Source: Archaeoglobaceae archaeon (GTDB taxonomy: Archaea > Halobacteriota > Archaeoglobi > Archaeoglobales > Archaeoglobaceae). Taken from it: a stretch of 64,000 nucleotides of DNA. Position 1 is the stretch's first letter. Every line of letters begins with the position of its first letter. The stretch is from contig JAMOPJ010000018.1 in NCBI GenBank assembly GCA_027064525.1, positions 62,001 to 126,000 of the forward strand, read 5' to 3'. Both the position numbers and the translations under genes were made by a program. The notes under the pieces are model-generated. The model was not told the origin of the DNA. It saw nothing but the letters and a program-made list of their open reading frames with translations, and searched no databases. Below are positions 24,990-33,076 of the stretch, in pieces.

Positions 24990-25769
24990 TTAGACATCCT
25001 TTAAAAGCTCTCTAACCTCCTTGGCTTTTGCTATGCTAAGATCTATTAGTCTGTCAAAAACTTTCTCGCTGAGCAAAAACGGTCCACTCTTCTGTATTGA
25101 AACGATGTTGTCACTCTGATCTGTCGTTATCGTTATCGTGTTCTTACCTATGCTCAGCTCATCCAAACATGGATCGACGAGAATCTTATCTTCGAAGACA
25201 AGCGAAGTTATCGCAACGGGCAAATCTCTGACCGGCAGGGGGAAATCGTCTCCGACTTCAAAACGTTCAGCTGGAACTGTTGTGTTCAACAACGCTGCTA
25301 TAGCTGCCAAGGCCGAAGCATCCATTAGATTTCCGTCATCATCGAGCGCCCATATGTCGATGAATATTATCCAGACTTTCTCACCTTCCTCTATGCAAAG
25401 CTTGGAAAGATCTACGGCCTCGCTGTGTCTTATCCCTCTATCTACAACCCTCGCAAGCTCTATGGCATTTTCATCTGGTGGACCGGGCTCAAAGGTTGGT
25501 GAAGCCAATGGAACGAGTTCGGCGTTTGTTATTATTATCCCCTGATCCGGGGCATCTGGGAAAGGCTCACCGGGTTGCATTTTAACTCCCGCAACGACCA
25601 TCGTGTTTCCGAGCTTTACCAGAGCCGATCCTTCTGCCTTAGCTATTAAACCTGTCTGTATCACTATCGGCCTGATCTCGTCAAGTTTTCTTCCATCGAT
25701 TCTTTCCCCATCTCTGAGCTTCGATAGGACGTAATCTTTCTTTATTTCCATTAGTATGTCTTCGGGCAT
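24990..25769 (-). CDS. rrp42: Exosome subunit Rrp42 (non-catalytic RNase PH-like)
   Basis: Rrp42 pairs with Rrp41 to form the hexameric RNase PH ring of the archaeal exosome, which degrades or tails RNA 3' ends with phosphate/NDPs. The 259-aa protein begins [27 protein letters not shown] and carries GNTMVVAGVKMQPGEPFPDAPDQG, matching Rrp42. It supplies RNA-binding surface rather than catalytic residues. It is the last gene of the leftward exosome operon, with its start touching the stop of rrp41 (1-nt overlap). Confidence 0.95.
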   Translation of the reverse strand: MPEDILMEIKKDYVLSKLRDGERIDGRKLDEIRPIVIQTGLIAKAEGSALVKLGNTMVVAGVKMQPGEPFPDAPDQGIIITNAELVPLASPTFEPGPPDENAIELARVVDRGIRHSEAVDLSKLCIEEGEKVWIIFIDIWALDDDGNLMDASALAAIAALLNTTVPAERFEVGDDFPLPVRDLPVAITSLVFEDKILVDPCLDELSIGKNTITITTDQSDNIVSIQKSGPFLLSEKVFDRLIDLSIAKAKEVRELLKDV

Positions 25770-26512
25770 TATTCAACCACCTCTTCCTCCTTGATGTATT
25801 TTCTCATGATAGCATCCCTCTGAAGCTGGTAGATCTGCATAGCCCCCTTCTTCGCAAGCTCCAAAGCCTGCCTGAGCTCTTCAGCCGTCACTTTCCCATC
25901 CATCTGCAACAGCGTTATCGACTCGATCTTTCCATTCCTTATGAGGAAAGCGAACGGTATGTCTGCCTCTCCATAATTGTCCTCCTCTTTCATTGGATCC
26001 AAAACGAGCACTCCATCCACCTTCGCAACCGCAACCGATGTGACCATTCCCCTCATCGGTATTCCCGCATCGACAAGCGCAACGCTTGCTGCATTCAGGC
26101 AAGCTGTTCTTGAACCGGCATCAGCTTGAAGAACCTCCACGAATATGTCTATTGCCGAACGGGGAAACAGCTCCTTCATTATTACCGGCTCAAGTGCCTC
26201 TCTACTAACCTTCGAGATCTCGATGCTCCTCCTATCCGGCCCAGGCCTCTTCCTCTCTTCAACGCTGAACGGTGCCATGCTATACCTATATCGCACTATG
26301 GCCCTGTCGGGTTCCTCCAAGTGTTTAGGATGGACCTCTCTCGGACCATAGACTGCTGCGACGACCTTATTTTTTCCCATCTCCAAGTAACATGAGCCAT
26401 CTGCTCTCTTGAGAACTCCCGCTTCGATCTTTATCGGTCTGAGCTCTTCAAAACCTCTACCATCCAACCTCTTCCCATCAACAATAAGCTTGATCTCTTC
26501 CATAACGTTCAC
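25769..26512 (-). CDS. rrp41: Exosome subunit Rrp41 (catalytic RNase PH-like)
   Basis: Rrp41 carries the phosphorolytic active site of the archaeal exosome. The 247-aa protein has [76 protein letters not shown] (phosphate/RNA-binding Args), [28 protein letters not shown] and [19 protein letters not shown] with the catalytic acidic residues. It overlaps rrp4 upstream by 4 nt and rrp42 downstream by 1 nt, as expected for a stoichiometric complex. Confidence 0.96.
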   Translation of the reverse strand: MNVMEEIKLIVDGKRLDGRGFEELRPIKIEAGVLKRADGSCYLEMGKNKVVAAVYGPREVHPKHLEEPDRAIVRYRYSMAPFSVEERKRPGPDRRSIEISKVSREALEPVIMKELFPRSAIDIFVEVLQADAGSRTACLNAASVALVDAGIPMRGMVTSVAVAKVDGVLVLDPMKEEDNYGEADIPFAFLIRNGKIESITLLQMDGKVTAEELRQALELAKKGAMQIYQLQRDAIMRKYIKEEEVVE

Positions 26513-27345
26513 CTTTCAGCTTCTTCGGTTTTGCTATCTGTCACATCAGAACCGTCATCTGGGGTAGTTACCTCCACTTCTGTAGACTCTTCGACTTCTC
26601 GCTCTTCTGCAACTTTTTCTTCTTCAGCTTCTTTTGGGGATTTTTCAGACTCTTCTACTTCTTCGGGCTTGGCTAAACCCAACTCGACTTTCCTCTTCTT
26701 TATGAACTCCGTAATTCTGTCAGTCAAACCTTCGGTGTGGGCTTCTTGCTCTATGATGTATATCGCTTCTTCCGCAATGGAAACTTTTCTCCTATCTCCG
26801 TTTAGCCATATCAGCCCGTTTTGGCCGACTATTATCTGAACGTCCAACTCCGACTTGAGAAGTTTTATCATGCTCCCCTTCTTACCTATCACCCTCGGCA
26901 CCCTCGTTGGATTTATCGCCACGATTCTGCCCACTCTGATAGGTCTGCAGAGCTTGTCCTTCATCGTAAGCGTCACCTTCATCTTTGGATCTATGTTCAT
27001 CACCTTGGCTATTATCGCATCTCCAATGTCGAGCACGTCGTTCGGCCTTCTGTTTGGTCTCATTCCGGGATTCTCTACCAGCGGAAGAAAAGCTATGTAT
27101 GGCGAGTTTATATCTACTATCCAGCCGTTTGCCGTGACCTCTTTAACTATGCCGATTACGGTATCTCCTATCGAAGGAATGTATCTACCTTTCAGCGGAA
27201 TTATCCTGACTCCCAAGTCGGTCTTGTCGAGCAATCCCAAAACCCTCGCGTAAACCTTTCCACCTTCGACGTAAGTGCCAGAACCAGCTGCTTTCGGATT
27301 CGTCGAAACTAAATCACCCGGTAAAACGATCTTCCTGCTTATCAT
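26509..27345 (-). CDS. rrp4: Exosome cap subunit Rrp4 with a long acidic tail
   Basis: Rrp4 is an RNA-binding cap of the exosome. The 278-aa protein has the N-terminal strand domain ([26 protein letters not shown]), an S1 domain ([26 protein letters not shown]) and a KH domain ([39 protein letters not shown]). The last 50 or so residues ([18 protein letters not shown]...) are an acidic low-complexity tail longer than I recall for most archaeal Rrp4 proteins and of unknown role. Overlaps of 4 nt with SBDS upstream and rrp41 downstream tie the three genes together. Confidence 0.95.
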   Translation of the reverse strand: MISRKIVLPGDLVSTNPKAAGSGTYVEGGKVYARVLGLLDKTDLGVRIIPLKGRYIPSIGDTVIGIVKEVTANGWIVDINSPYIAFLPLVENPGMRPNRRPNDVLDIGDAIIAKVMNIDPKMKVTLTMKDKLCRPIRVGRIVAINPTRVPRVIGKKGSMIKLLKSELDVQIIVGQNGLIWLNGDRRKVSIAEEAIYIIEQEAHTEGLTDRITEFIKKRKVELGLAKPEEVEESEKSPKEAEEEKVAEEREVEESTEVEVTTPDDGSDVTDSKTEEAER

Positions 27346-28049
27346 AGCTGTATCCTCCTCAGGATTTTGGTTAGAGCCTCACCTTTCGCCACCTTACCCA
27401 AAAGATCCATCAGATCTCCATGCATCCCAGCCGGAATTCTCATGACACATATCCAGCTTCCATCCCTTTGCCATTCCTCCTTTGTTATGTTTCCAAATGA
27501 ATAGAGTGCTGATATAGCCTTTCCAGTGTATTCAGGGGGGATCTTTATGGCAATCTCAATTTCCTCAAATCTGAGCGGCAGAATAGGCTTGAGAGCTTTG
27601 ACGACATCCTTTATTTGGGCCTCAACCGACTTAAATATATCGATATGAACTTTGGCTTCTTCAAGTGCCCTTTCTATTCTTGCAGGAGGATGCGGAGCAC
27701 CGGTTCTCGGATCTACTGCATTTCTTCTTATGAACTCTATTATCTGTTTCCTCTTCTGTTCAAGCATTTCTTTCCTTTGCTCTGCTGTAATCTGAACCTC
27801 CCCTTCCTCAATGATTATTCTGACAATTTTCTGAATGTCCGTAGTTCCGAAGACCTTCTGCAGTTCCTCTTTCGAAACCCTCTCCCCCTTCCTTGCATCT
27901 TTAAAGACTTCCTCCACCGCAAGCAACTGCTCAAAGTCAACCTCTTTGCCTTCCTTCAGATCTCTCGCCAAATAAGGATCCACCAAAACTTCGAAATTCT
28001 CTCCAGCCTTTCTCAGCCTTGCAATCACTGCCTTCTCTAAGGAAACCAT
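27342..28049 (-). CDS. sbds: Ribosome maturation protein SBDS (Sdo1)
   Basis: SBDS, with EFL1, evicts the anti-association factor from 60S subunits in eukaryotes; archaea have the SBDS protein and use it in 50S maturation. The 235-aa protein has the FYSH domain ([51 protein letters not shown]), the helical RAWTAG-like linker with [19 protein letters not shown], and a C-terminal ferredoxin-like domain. All three domains are present at normal length. It lies between psmA (12-nt gap) and rrp4 (4-nt overlap). Confidence 0.96.
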   Translation of the reverse strand: MVSLEKAVIARLRKAGENFEVLVDPYLARDLKEGKEVDFEQLLAVEEVFKDARKGERVSKEELQKVFGTTDIQKIVRIIIEEGEVQITAEQRKEMLEQKRKQIIEFIRRNAVDPRTGAPHPPARIERALEEAKVHIDIFKSVEAQIKDVVKALKPILPLRFEEIEIAIKIPPEYTGKAISALYSFGNITKEEWQRDGSWICVMRIPAGMHGDLMDLLGKVAKGEALTKILRRIQL

Positions 28050-28061
28050 TGTAATACCTCC

Positions 28062-28808
28062 TTACGATTGCTTCTTTAGCTCTTCCCTAATAATCTCGTT
28101 GGCTTTATCTACATAGGGTTTGATTTCCTCTATACTGAGGGATTTGAACAGCTTATCTTCAACTCTAATCAAGCCGACCTCAATACCTTCCGGCGTTAGC
28201 TCGCTCTCTATTGCCTTGCCCATCGCAACCATGGCCTTTATTATGGCTTCATCTAAACTCATGTTTTCGTCGTATTCCTTCTCGAAGTATTCCATCACGA
28301 CATTCCTGCCGGCACCTATTGCCGTAGCTTTGTATTCCAAGAGTGCACCACTTGGATCCGTCTCGTATAGACGGGGCTTCTCGTCAACTCCGGCTATTAG
28401 CAAAGAAACCCCAAAGGGTCTGACCCCTCCAAACTGAGTGAACTGCTGTTTGAAATCGCAGATCTTCCTAGCAAGTTCCTTGACGCTTATCGGTTCATCG
28501 TATGTTAGCCTGTTTATCTGAGCCTCAAGTCTTGCTCTGTCCACAAGCACCCTCGCATCAGCTACAAGCCCGGAAGTTGCTGCACATATGTGATCGTCAA
28601 TCTTGTATATCTTTTCGATCGTGTCCGGTTCAAGGAGCCTGCTCGCAACTCTCCTATCTGCTACGAGCACGACCCCCTCTTTAGTCTTGACGCCTATGGC
28701 AGTTGCACCCCTCTTTACGGCCTCTCTTGCGTATTCGACTTGGAACAATCTTCCATCGGGACTGAATACGGTTATCGCTCTATCGTATCCCATCTGAGGT
28801 AGATGCAT
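28062..28808 (-). CDS. psmA: Proteasome alpha subunit
   Basis: This is the outer-ring subunit of the 20S proteasome, which gates substrate entry. The 248-aa protein starts [34 protein letters not shown], essentially the A. fulgidus PsmA start including the gate residues YDR and the conserved YARE. The C-terminus keeps the expected helical end. It overlaps the upstream pop5 by 29 nt. No beta subunit or PAN ATPase is in this window. Start 28808 is supported by matching family N-termini. Confidence 0.96.
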   Translation of the reverse strand: MHLPQMGYDRAITVFSPDGRLFQVEYAREAVKRGATAIGVKTKEGVVLVADRRVASRLLEPDTIEKIYKIDDHICAATSGLVADARVLVDRARLEAQINRLTYDEPISVKELARKICDFKQQFTQFGGVRPFGVSLLIAGVDEKPRLYETDPSGALLEYKATAIGAGRNVVMEYFEKEYDENMSLDEAIIKAMVAMGKAIESELTPEGIEVGLIRVEDKLFKSLSIEEIKPYVDKANEIIREELKKQS

Positions 28809-29145
28809 CTTTTAACACCTCCAGATACTTCTTTTTACACTTTTTAATTGTTCCGCTAACCCCCAATATCTTGGGAATTATATCGACATCACCAACTCTG
28901 CTTATTAGCGTTAGCGCTACTTTAACCTTATTTAGGGTCTCTCTATGACACCTCAAAATCCCTCTCCTTCCGTCGAAATACTCAAGCCAGATGCCACAAT
29001 GGGCCGAACCAATTTCACCAAACAGAGACAGCATACTCTTCCAAAGTGTGGATATAAATTCTTTTTCATCGATGTCCCTTTCGCCGATAAGCTCGAATGC
29101 TATGTATCTCTTCTTTCTCTTTAAGGCTGGAGGCAATCCCTTCAT
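28780..29145 (-). CDS. rnp2: RNase P protein component 2 (Pop5)
   Basis: Pop5 supports the catalytic RNA of RNase P in 5' maturation of tRNA. The 121-aa protein begins [22 protein letters not shown], the standard archaeal Pop5 start, followed by [55 protein letters not shown]. The usual partner Rpp30 (RNP3) is not encoded next to it here. It is part of the RFC-to-exosome operon, 1 nt after the Ig-like protein gene and overlapping psmA by 29 nt. Confidence 0.93.
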   Translation of the reverse strand: MKGLPPALKRKKRYIAFELIGERDIDEKEFISTLWKSMLSLFGEIGSAHCGIWLEYFDGRRGILRCHRETLNKVKVALTLISRVGDVDIIPKILGVSGTIKKCKKKYLEVLKDASTSDGIR

Positions 29146-29146
29146 G

Positions 29147-29572
29147 CTACCACTTCGAGAAGATCAGAGATAAAACGAACACAACGACGATCAGAATGAA
29201 AAAGATTGCAAAAGCAAGCTTTGTGAGTCTTTCCGTCTTTTTCCTCTGCTCCATCGTTATTATTTCGATGGATATCTCCTTTCTGCAAGGTTTAAACCTC
29301 TCGTCTCCGGCGAACCTGACTTCCACCTTTTTTCTGCCAGTGATGTTCGAGGAATAGCGAAATTCAAAACTACCGTTCGGCTTGGATGCAGTCCTATCGA
29401 CCTCAATTCCATCCACGTAAAGCTTAACCCAAGCCCTCAGAGGCTCCCACCTTTTGGCCCTCTCGTCGTAAAATTGTAAATAACCGGCTATTGTGACCTC
29501 TTCCCCAGCAACCGGCTTCGAATTGTCCGCATGTAGTCCCGCTATCCTCGTCTTCTTCTTTTCGACAGACAT
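29147..29572 (-). CDS. Tail-anchored Ig-like domain membrane protein, 141 aa
   Basis: I do not recognise this gene as a named family. Residues 5-105 read as one Ig/carboxypeptidase-regulatory-like beta sandwich (NSKPVAGEEVTIAGYLQFYDERAKRWEPLRAWVKLYVDGIEV...GSFEFRYSSNITGRKKVEVRFAGDERFKP), similar to surface-protein beta domains. A single membrane helix (KLAFAIFFILIVVVFVLSLIF) sits at the very C-terminus, so the protein is tail-anchored without a signal peptide. It is tightly packed between the RFC small-subunit gene (2-nt gap) and pop5 (1-nt gap), an unexpected place for a membrane protein. Confidence 0.7.
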   Translation of the reverse strand: MSVEKKKTRIAGLHADNSKPVAGEEVTIAGYLQFYDERAKRWEPLRAWVKLYVDGIEVDRTASKPNGSFEFRYSSNITGRKKVEVRFAGDERFKPCRKEISIEIITMEQRKKTERLTKLAFAIFFILIVVVFVLSLIFSKW

Positions 29573-29574
29573 CT

Positions 29575-31830
29575 CTACGTCTCTCTCTTTCTCTTGCCAA
29601 CGGTCGCGAGGTAAGCTAAGTATGCGTCGAGCTGAATCCTGTCGTGAGCTCCTTCCGTAAGTCTGAAGTCTATCTCACCGAGCCTGTCTATGAGCATGAC
29701 CTTCGTTTTCTCGTCTATCTTCGAGGCTATTATCTCTCTGAACAGCTGTGAAACTACATCCTCACCGCTCATTCCGTATTCGACCATCATCCTGTCAAGC
29801 ATCTGTCGAGCATCCATGAACTTACCCTCTAATGCAGTCTCAAGCAACTTCTTGATCTCCTCTGGGCGAGCGGTTGCCGTTATTTGGTATATAGCCTCGG
29901 CATCTATCACCTCACCAAAAGCAGCGGCACCTTGCAAAGCGTTTATTGCCTTTCTGAAGTCTCCGTTCGCTATGTAGATGAGAGCTTCGAGACCGTCTTC
30001 TGTAATCTTTATTCCCTCTTTCTCAGCGATCTCAAGCAACCTCTTTTTCATTGCCTCTGGCGGAACCGGCTTGAACTTGAAGACCGCACATCTCGATTGT
30101 ATGGGCTCGATGATCCTGCTCACGTAGTTGCAGCTTAGGATAAATCGGCAGGTTTTAGAATACATCTCCATAGTTCTTCTTAAAGCAGCTTGAGCGTCGG
30201 CAGTTAAAGCGTCTGCCTCATCCAAGAATATGATTTTGAACGGAGCACCACCAATCGGAGCAGTCCTCGCAAACTCCTTTATTTTATGTCTGACGACATC
30301 TATGCCTCGCTCATCTGAGTTGTGCAATAGAACTGGCGTTGTTCCACCGAAGAATACTTCGGCATTCGGCACGCTGAAGTCGTAAACCCAACCGTCGTAG
30401 CTGATCTTTTCGATCTCTTTGATCTCCACAGCATACAAGCTAGATTCGGCCAAAGCTTTGAGTCTCAAATAAGTCTTTCTTTCTTCCTCATCCAGCTCTT
30501 CAGTTCTAACAGCCTTCAGAATCTTTAGCAATGTAGCTTTTTTGACCCTTCTCTTTCCGTCATAGGGTTGATGTCTAAGTAGATACTTCCAATTTACGTC
30601 GATTTTTCCGTCTATACGCTTAAAGAATCTCTCAAATGGCTTAACTGGTAGCAACTCCGATCTTACGTATGAGAAGGAATTCCAGACAATTCTTACTTCC
30701 CTATCGAACATCGATGTCTCTAAACCGGAAATCCTGCCGAGCCAAGCGATGTCTGTTAGTATTTCTTTGGATACCGATGTGTATCTAACGTATTTGCCCC
30801 AAGTTCCACAGCCGTCGCCCATGTAGCCCATGAGGAACGAAAGTCTGTTTTGTAGGGTTGTGTTGAATATTATATCTGGAACTCTTTTTGATTTGGCTGT
30901 ATGCCCGCTGAAGATGTCTCTGAAGAACCTTGCGAGCTGAGTATTCAGAAGCTTGGCGTGGATAGCTGAAGCTTTACTTCTGTCGAAACCTGAATATGCT
31001 GGCTGGGTGTATGTTGAGATCCCAAAAGCATTACCAAAGTCCCTTATGCGATCAATAACCTCTTGATCTCTTGCCGATACCGTGAATATTACCTGCCCGG
31101 AGGTTCCATCTCTGAAGCTCAGACAGCCTTCTGCTAGGAACAAACCCATTATCCAAGATGTCTGCTCGTTGATTGGAAATTCTGTTAGCACGGTTCTCAG
31201 CTTTGGATTGTCATAGCTTTGGAGATATTCGAGCATATCTATTGATAGTTCCGAACCTTTCAAGCACTTCTTGAAGGACAGAAGGAAATCGCCCTTCTTG
31301 AGCTCGTCAGCTCTCTTTGAAACGATCTTACCTTCTTCATCGAGCACCATGATCGAGTGGTCGGACGTGGTCTTAACTTCACCACCCTCGAATTTTATTC
31401 TTACGATTCTGTCCGCTCTGTGCCTCGCTATGAACGAAACTGGATAGAATCCGACATCATCGTAGAAGCTCAACGTTTCCAAGCCTATCGGGATTACATA
31501 TTCTTCTTTTTCGTCTTTGAAGAATAGTCTGTCAATTTCCTCGAATGTCGTTCTCTTGATCACTCCATTTATTCTTATGAGTATCGGAGTGTCTGGAGTG
31601 ACGGAAGCGTTCATCTCTATAAAGTTATCTCGCCAATTCTCGCCAAATAGATCCCTTGCTAAGGCGATAGCGGTAGCAGTTTTACCAGTTCCCGGAGGAC
31701 CAGCAAATAGAAGGTGGGGGATGTTTTTCTTTTGAACGTAACTCTTGAGCCTCTTTATAACCTCATCCTGCCCAACGACTTCATCGAGCGTTTTTGGCCT
31801 GTATTTTTCAACCCAGATCTCAGCTTCCAT
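29575..31830 (-). CDS. rfcS: Replication factor C small subunit with intein
   Basis: RFC loads the PCNA sliding clamp. The host protein is 322 aa: residues 1-75 (Walker A GPPGTGKT at about 44-51) and 505-751 (Walker B IIFLDEADALT, sensor 1 and SRC arginine finger in EPIQSRCAVFKFKP). They are separated by a 429-aa intein at residues 76-504. Joining ...FIEMNA to SDERGID restores the expected RFC sequence. The gene is first in the leftward operon that continues to the exosome genes. A TATA-like TTTTTATA (complement of about 31850-31857) lies about 25 nt before the ATG, so the message is nearly leaderless. Confidence 0.95.
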   Translation of the reverse strand: MEAEIWVEKYRPKTLDEVVGQDEVIKRLKSYVQKKNIPHLLFAGPPGTGKTATAIALARDLFGENWRDNFIEMNASVTPDTPILIRINGVIKRTTFEEIDRLFFKDEKEEYVIPIGLETLSFYDDVGFYPVSFIARHRADRIVRIKFEGGEVKTTSDHSIMVLDEEGKIVSKRADELKKGDFLLSFKKCLKGSELSIDMLEYLQSYDNPKLRTVLTEFPINEQTSWIMGLFLAEGCLSFRDGTSGQVIFTVSARDQEVIDRIRDFGNAFGISTYTQPAYSGFDRSKASAIHAKLLNTQLARFFRDIFSGHTAKSKRVPDIIFNTTLQNRLSFLMGYMGDGCGTWGKYVRYTSVSKEILTDIAWLGRISGLETSMFDREVRIVWNSFSYVRSELLPVKPFERFFKRIDGKIDVNWKYLLRHQPYDGKRRVKKATLLKILKAVRTEELDEEERKTYLRLKALAESSLYAVEIKEIEKISYDGWVYDFSVPNAEVFFGGTTPVLLHNSDERGIDVVRHKIKEFARTAPIGGAPFKIIFLDEADALTADAQAALRRTMEMYSKTCRFILSCNYVSRIIEPIQSRCAVFKFKPVPPEAMKKRLLEIAEKEGIKITEDGLEALIYIANGDFRKAINALQGAAAFGEVIDAEAIYQITATARPEEIKKLLETALEGKFMDARQMLDRMMVEYGMSGEDVVSQLFREIIASKIDEKTKVMLIDRLGEIDFRLTEGAHDRIQLDAYLAYLATVGKRKRET
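30319..31605 (-). other. Intein in RfcS with LAGLIDADG homing endonuclease
   Basis: The insert is 429 residues, starting with Ser76 (SVTPDTPILI, block A) and ending VLLHN with the terminal Asn encoded at 30319-30321; Ser is also the +1 residue (SDERGID). Block B is about TSDHSIMVLDEEG and block F about VYDFSVPNAEVFFGG. Two dodecapeptide motifs of a DOD homing endonuclease, WIMGLFLAEGC and FLMGYMGDGC, are present with acidic residues, so it may still home. It splits the NA-SDERGI motif of RFC, a site also used in RFC inteins of other archaea such as Methanocaldococcus (from memory). Start with Ser instead of Cys is an allowed variant. Confidence 0.93.
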
Positions 31831-31871
31831 TGATGTAAAAATGGTTGGCGAAGTATAAAAATGTTGATGCG

Positions 31872-31890
31872 AAAAGGATATTTTTCCGTT
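31872..31890 (+). promoter_or_regulatory. TATA-like promoter of the H/ACA RNA
   Basis: GAAAAGGATATTTTT (about 31871-31885) has a BRE-like purine run before an A/T box, placed about 25 nt before the predicted RNA start at about 31904. It is divergent from the rfcS promoter only 15-20 bp away. Confidence 0.4.
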
Positions 31891-31903
31891 AAGTGAACAC
31901 TCT

Positions 31904-31968
31904 TATGCCCGTTAGAACCCGGCGGGGCTGAGAAGCATGATGCCCCGTGGGCTCCAGACGGGCTACAT
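31904..31968 (+). ncRNA. H/ACA-type guide RNA (pseudouridylation guide) with K-loop
   Basis: The sequence folds as a single archaeal H/ACA hairpin. The lower stem is GCCCGT (31907-31912) with ACGGGC (31958-31963). An internal guide pocket follows (5' side from 31913 TAGAACCC, 3' side to 31957 GGGCTCCAG). The upper stem is CGGGGC (31923-31928) with GCCCCG (31942-31947), capped by the K-loop TGAGAAGCATGAT whose UGA/GAU ends give U-U and tandem G-A pairs for L7Ae. The ACA box at 31965-31967 is 1 nt after the lower stem. This is the textbook layout for guiding pseudouridine in rRNA. The target is not determined. It overlaps the stop region of the convergent cation-efflux gene by about 6 bases. 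Confidence 0.78.
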
Positions 31969-32850
31969 TCTCATGATCTTTCTCATAACAGAATCGTAGG
32001 TTGTTTTGATCTCCTTACCTTTCTCGGCACAGACGTGAATTAGGACGTATGCAACTTCTGGGATCTCCTGTAAGATCTTCTTAGCGATCCTCGCAGTCAG
32101 CTCGTCCGCCTCCTTTACGGTCATCGATCCGTCCACAGTTATGTGCATATCTAAGTGGATTTTGTTTTCACCCATGTATATCGCGATGATGTCGTGGACA
32201 TCCTCAACCTCTTCAAATGACTCTACAATGGCCCTAACTCTCTCGTAGAAGCTCTCGTCAGGACTTCTTCCCAAAAGGTAGCTCGCGTTATTCTTGAAAA
32301 GTCTGTAGCCATTTAGACTTATTAGAATCGCTATGAAAATCGATGCCAATCCGTCGGCAATTGGATATCCAATGGTGCTTAAGTATATTCCGAAAATAGC
32401 CCCAAGAGATGATGTTATGTCGTTTATCAGCTCCGCAAACGCGGACTCCTCAGTTGAACTCCTTTCTCCTCGGTAAATCAGAGTTAGAAGGGTCGGTGGT
32501 ATTATCGTTGCAATTAGAACAGCTATGGCGAATGTCGGGTATTTACCGGCTGAGGGATGCAAAATCCTTTCGATTCCCTCCAAAAACAGTTCGAATGCTA
32601 CGACCGTTATAAATACCACAGCGACAACTACTCCACTCAGATTTTTCGCTAATCCATGGCCTAAGGGGTGGAGATGGTCTGCAGGTTTTGCGGATATCCT
32701 TTCCGAGTATAGGAGAGTCGTGAAAATGAGTATATCGACGACGTTGTGCAGAGCTTCGGCGAGCATAGCCAGATAACCCGTAATCACGTAACATACGAGC
32801 TTCGCGAGAACTATGGCTGTATATGTAGCTATAGTAACCTTCAGTTTCAT
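31963..32850 (-). CDS. Cation diffusion facilitator (CDF) family efflux transporter
   Basis: CDF proteins export Zn2+, Fe2+, Mn2+ or similar ions in exchange for protons. The 295-aa protein has about five or six membrane segments in residues 1-200. The metal-site residues lie in the helix ALHNVVDILIF (H-x-x-x-D) and later NDITSSLGAIFGIYLSTIGYPIADGLASI. The cytosolic C-terminal domain (SFEEVEDVHDIIAIYMGENKIHLDMHITVDGSMTV) is the usual metal-sensing part. HxxxD in place of DxxxD in the first site is common in Zn/Fe-type members, but the metal cannot be fixed from sequence alone. Confidence 0.9.
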   Translation of the reverse strand: MKLKVTIATYTAIVLAKLVCYVITGYLAMLAEALHNVVDILIFTTLLYSERISAKPADHLHPLGHGLAKNLSGVVVAVVFITVVAFELFLEGIERILHPSAGKYPTFAIAVLIATIIPPTLLTLIYRGERSSTEESAFAELINDITSSLGAIFGIYLSTIGYPIADGLASIFIAILISLNGYRLFKNNASYLLGRSPDESFYERVRAIVESFEEVEDVHDIIAIYMGENKIHLDMHITVDGSMTVKEADELTARIAKKILQEIPEVAYVLIHVCAEKGKEIKTTYDSVMRKIMRM

Positions 32851-32917
32851 TTTTGACGTTTAATCTTCCAAAGCATAACACACTTTCGCTAAATTTATTA
32901 GCATATTGTGATAATTA

Positions 32918-32996
32918 ATTGTTGCCAGCTCACCCACTCCTAAGCGATGAAGCACCTGCGAGCGATGATGGTGTGGTCCCAGACGGGGGTTCACTT
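32918..32996 (+). ncRNA. Possible second H/ACA-like structured RNA
   Basis: In the 226-bp gap between two minus-strand genes, GCACC (32952-32956) pairs with GGTGT (32970-32974) around a 13-nt loop TGCGAGCGATGAT. The loop is the same length and nearly the same sequence as the K-loop of the RNA at 31904-31968. A lower stem ACTCC/GGGGT (32935-32939 with about 32986-32990) would leave an internal pocket on both sides. An A/T box about 32893-32903 could be the promoter. Weak points: the K-loop has UGC where UGA is expected, and the 3' end reads TTCAC rather than a clean ACA box. The boundaries are approximate. Confidence 0.42.
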
Positions 32997-33076
32997 TCCC
33001 TATTTTGCTCTTGAAAGATCTTTGGAGATGGTATATTATCTTAAGATGGCAAAGTAGCTCTAACAATCCAAAAAAG

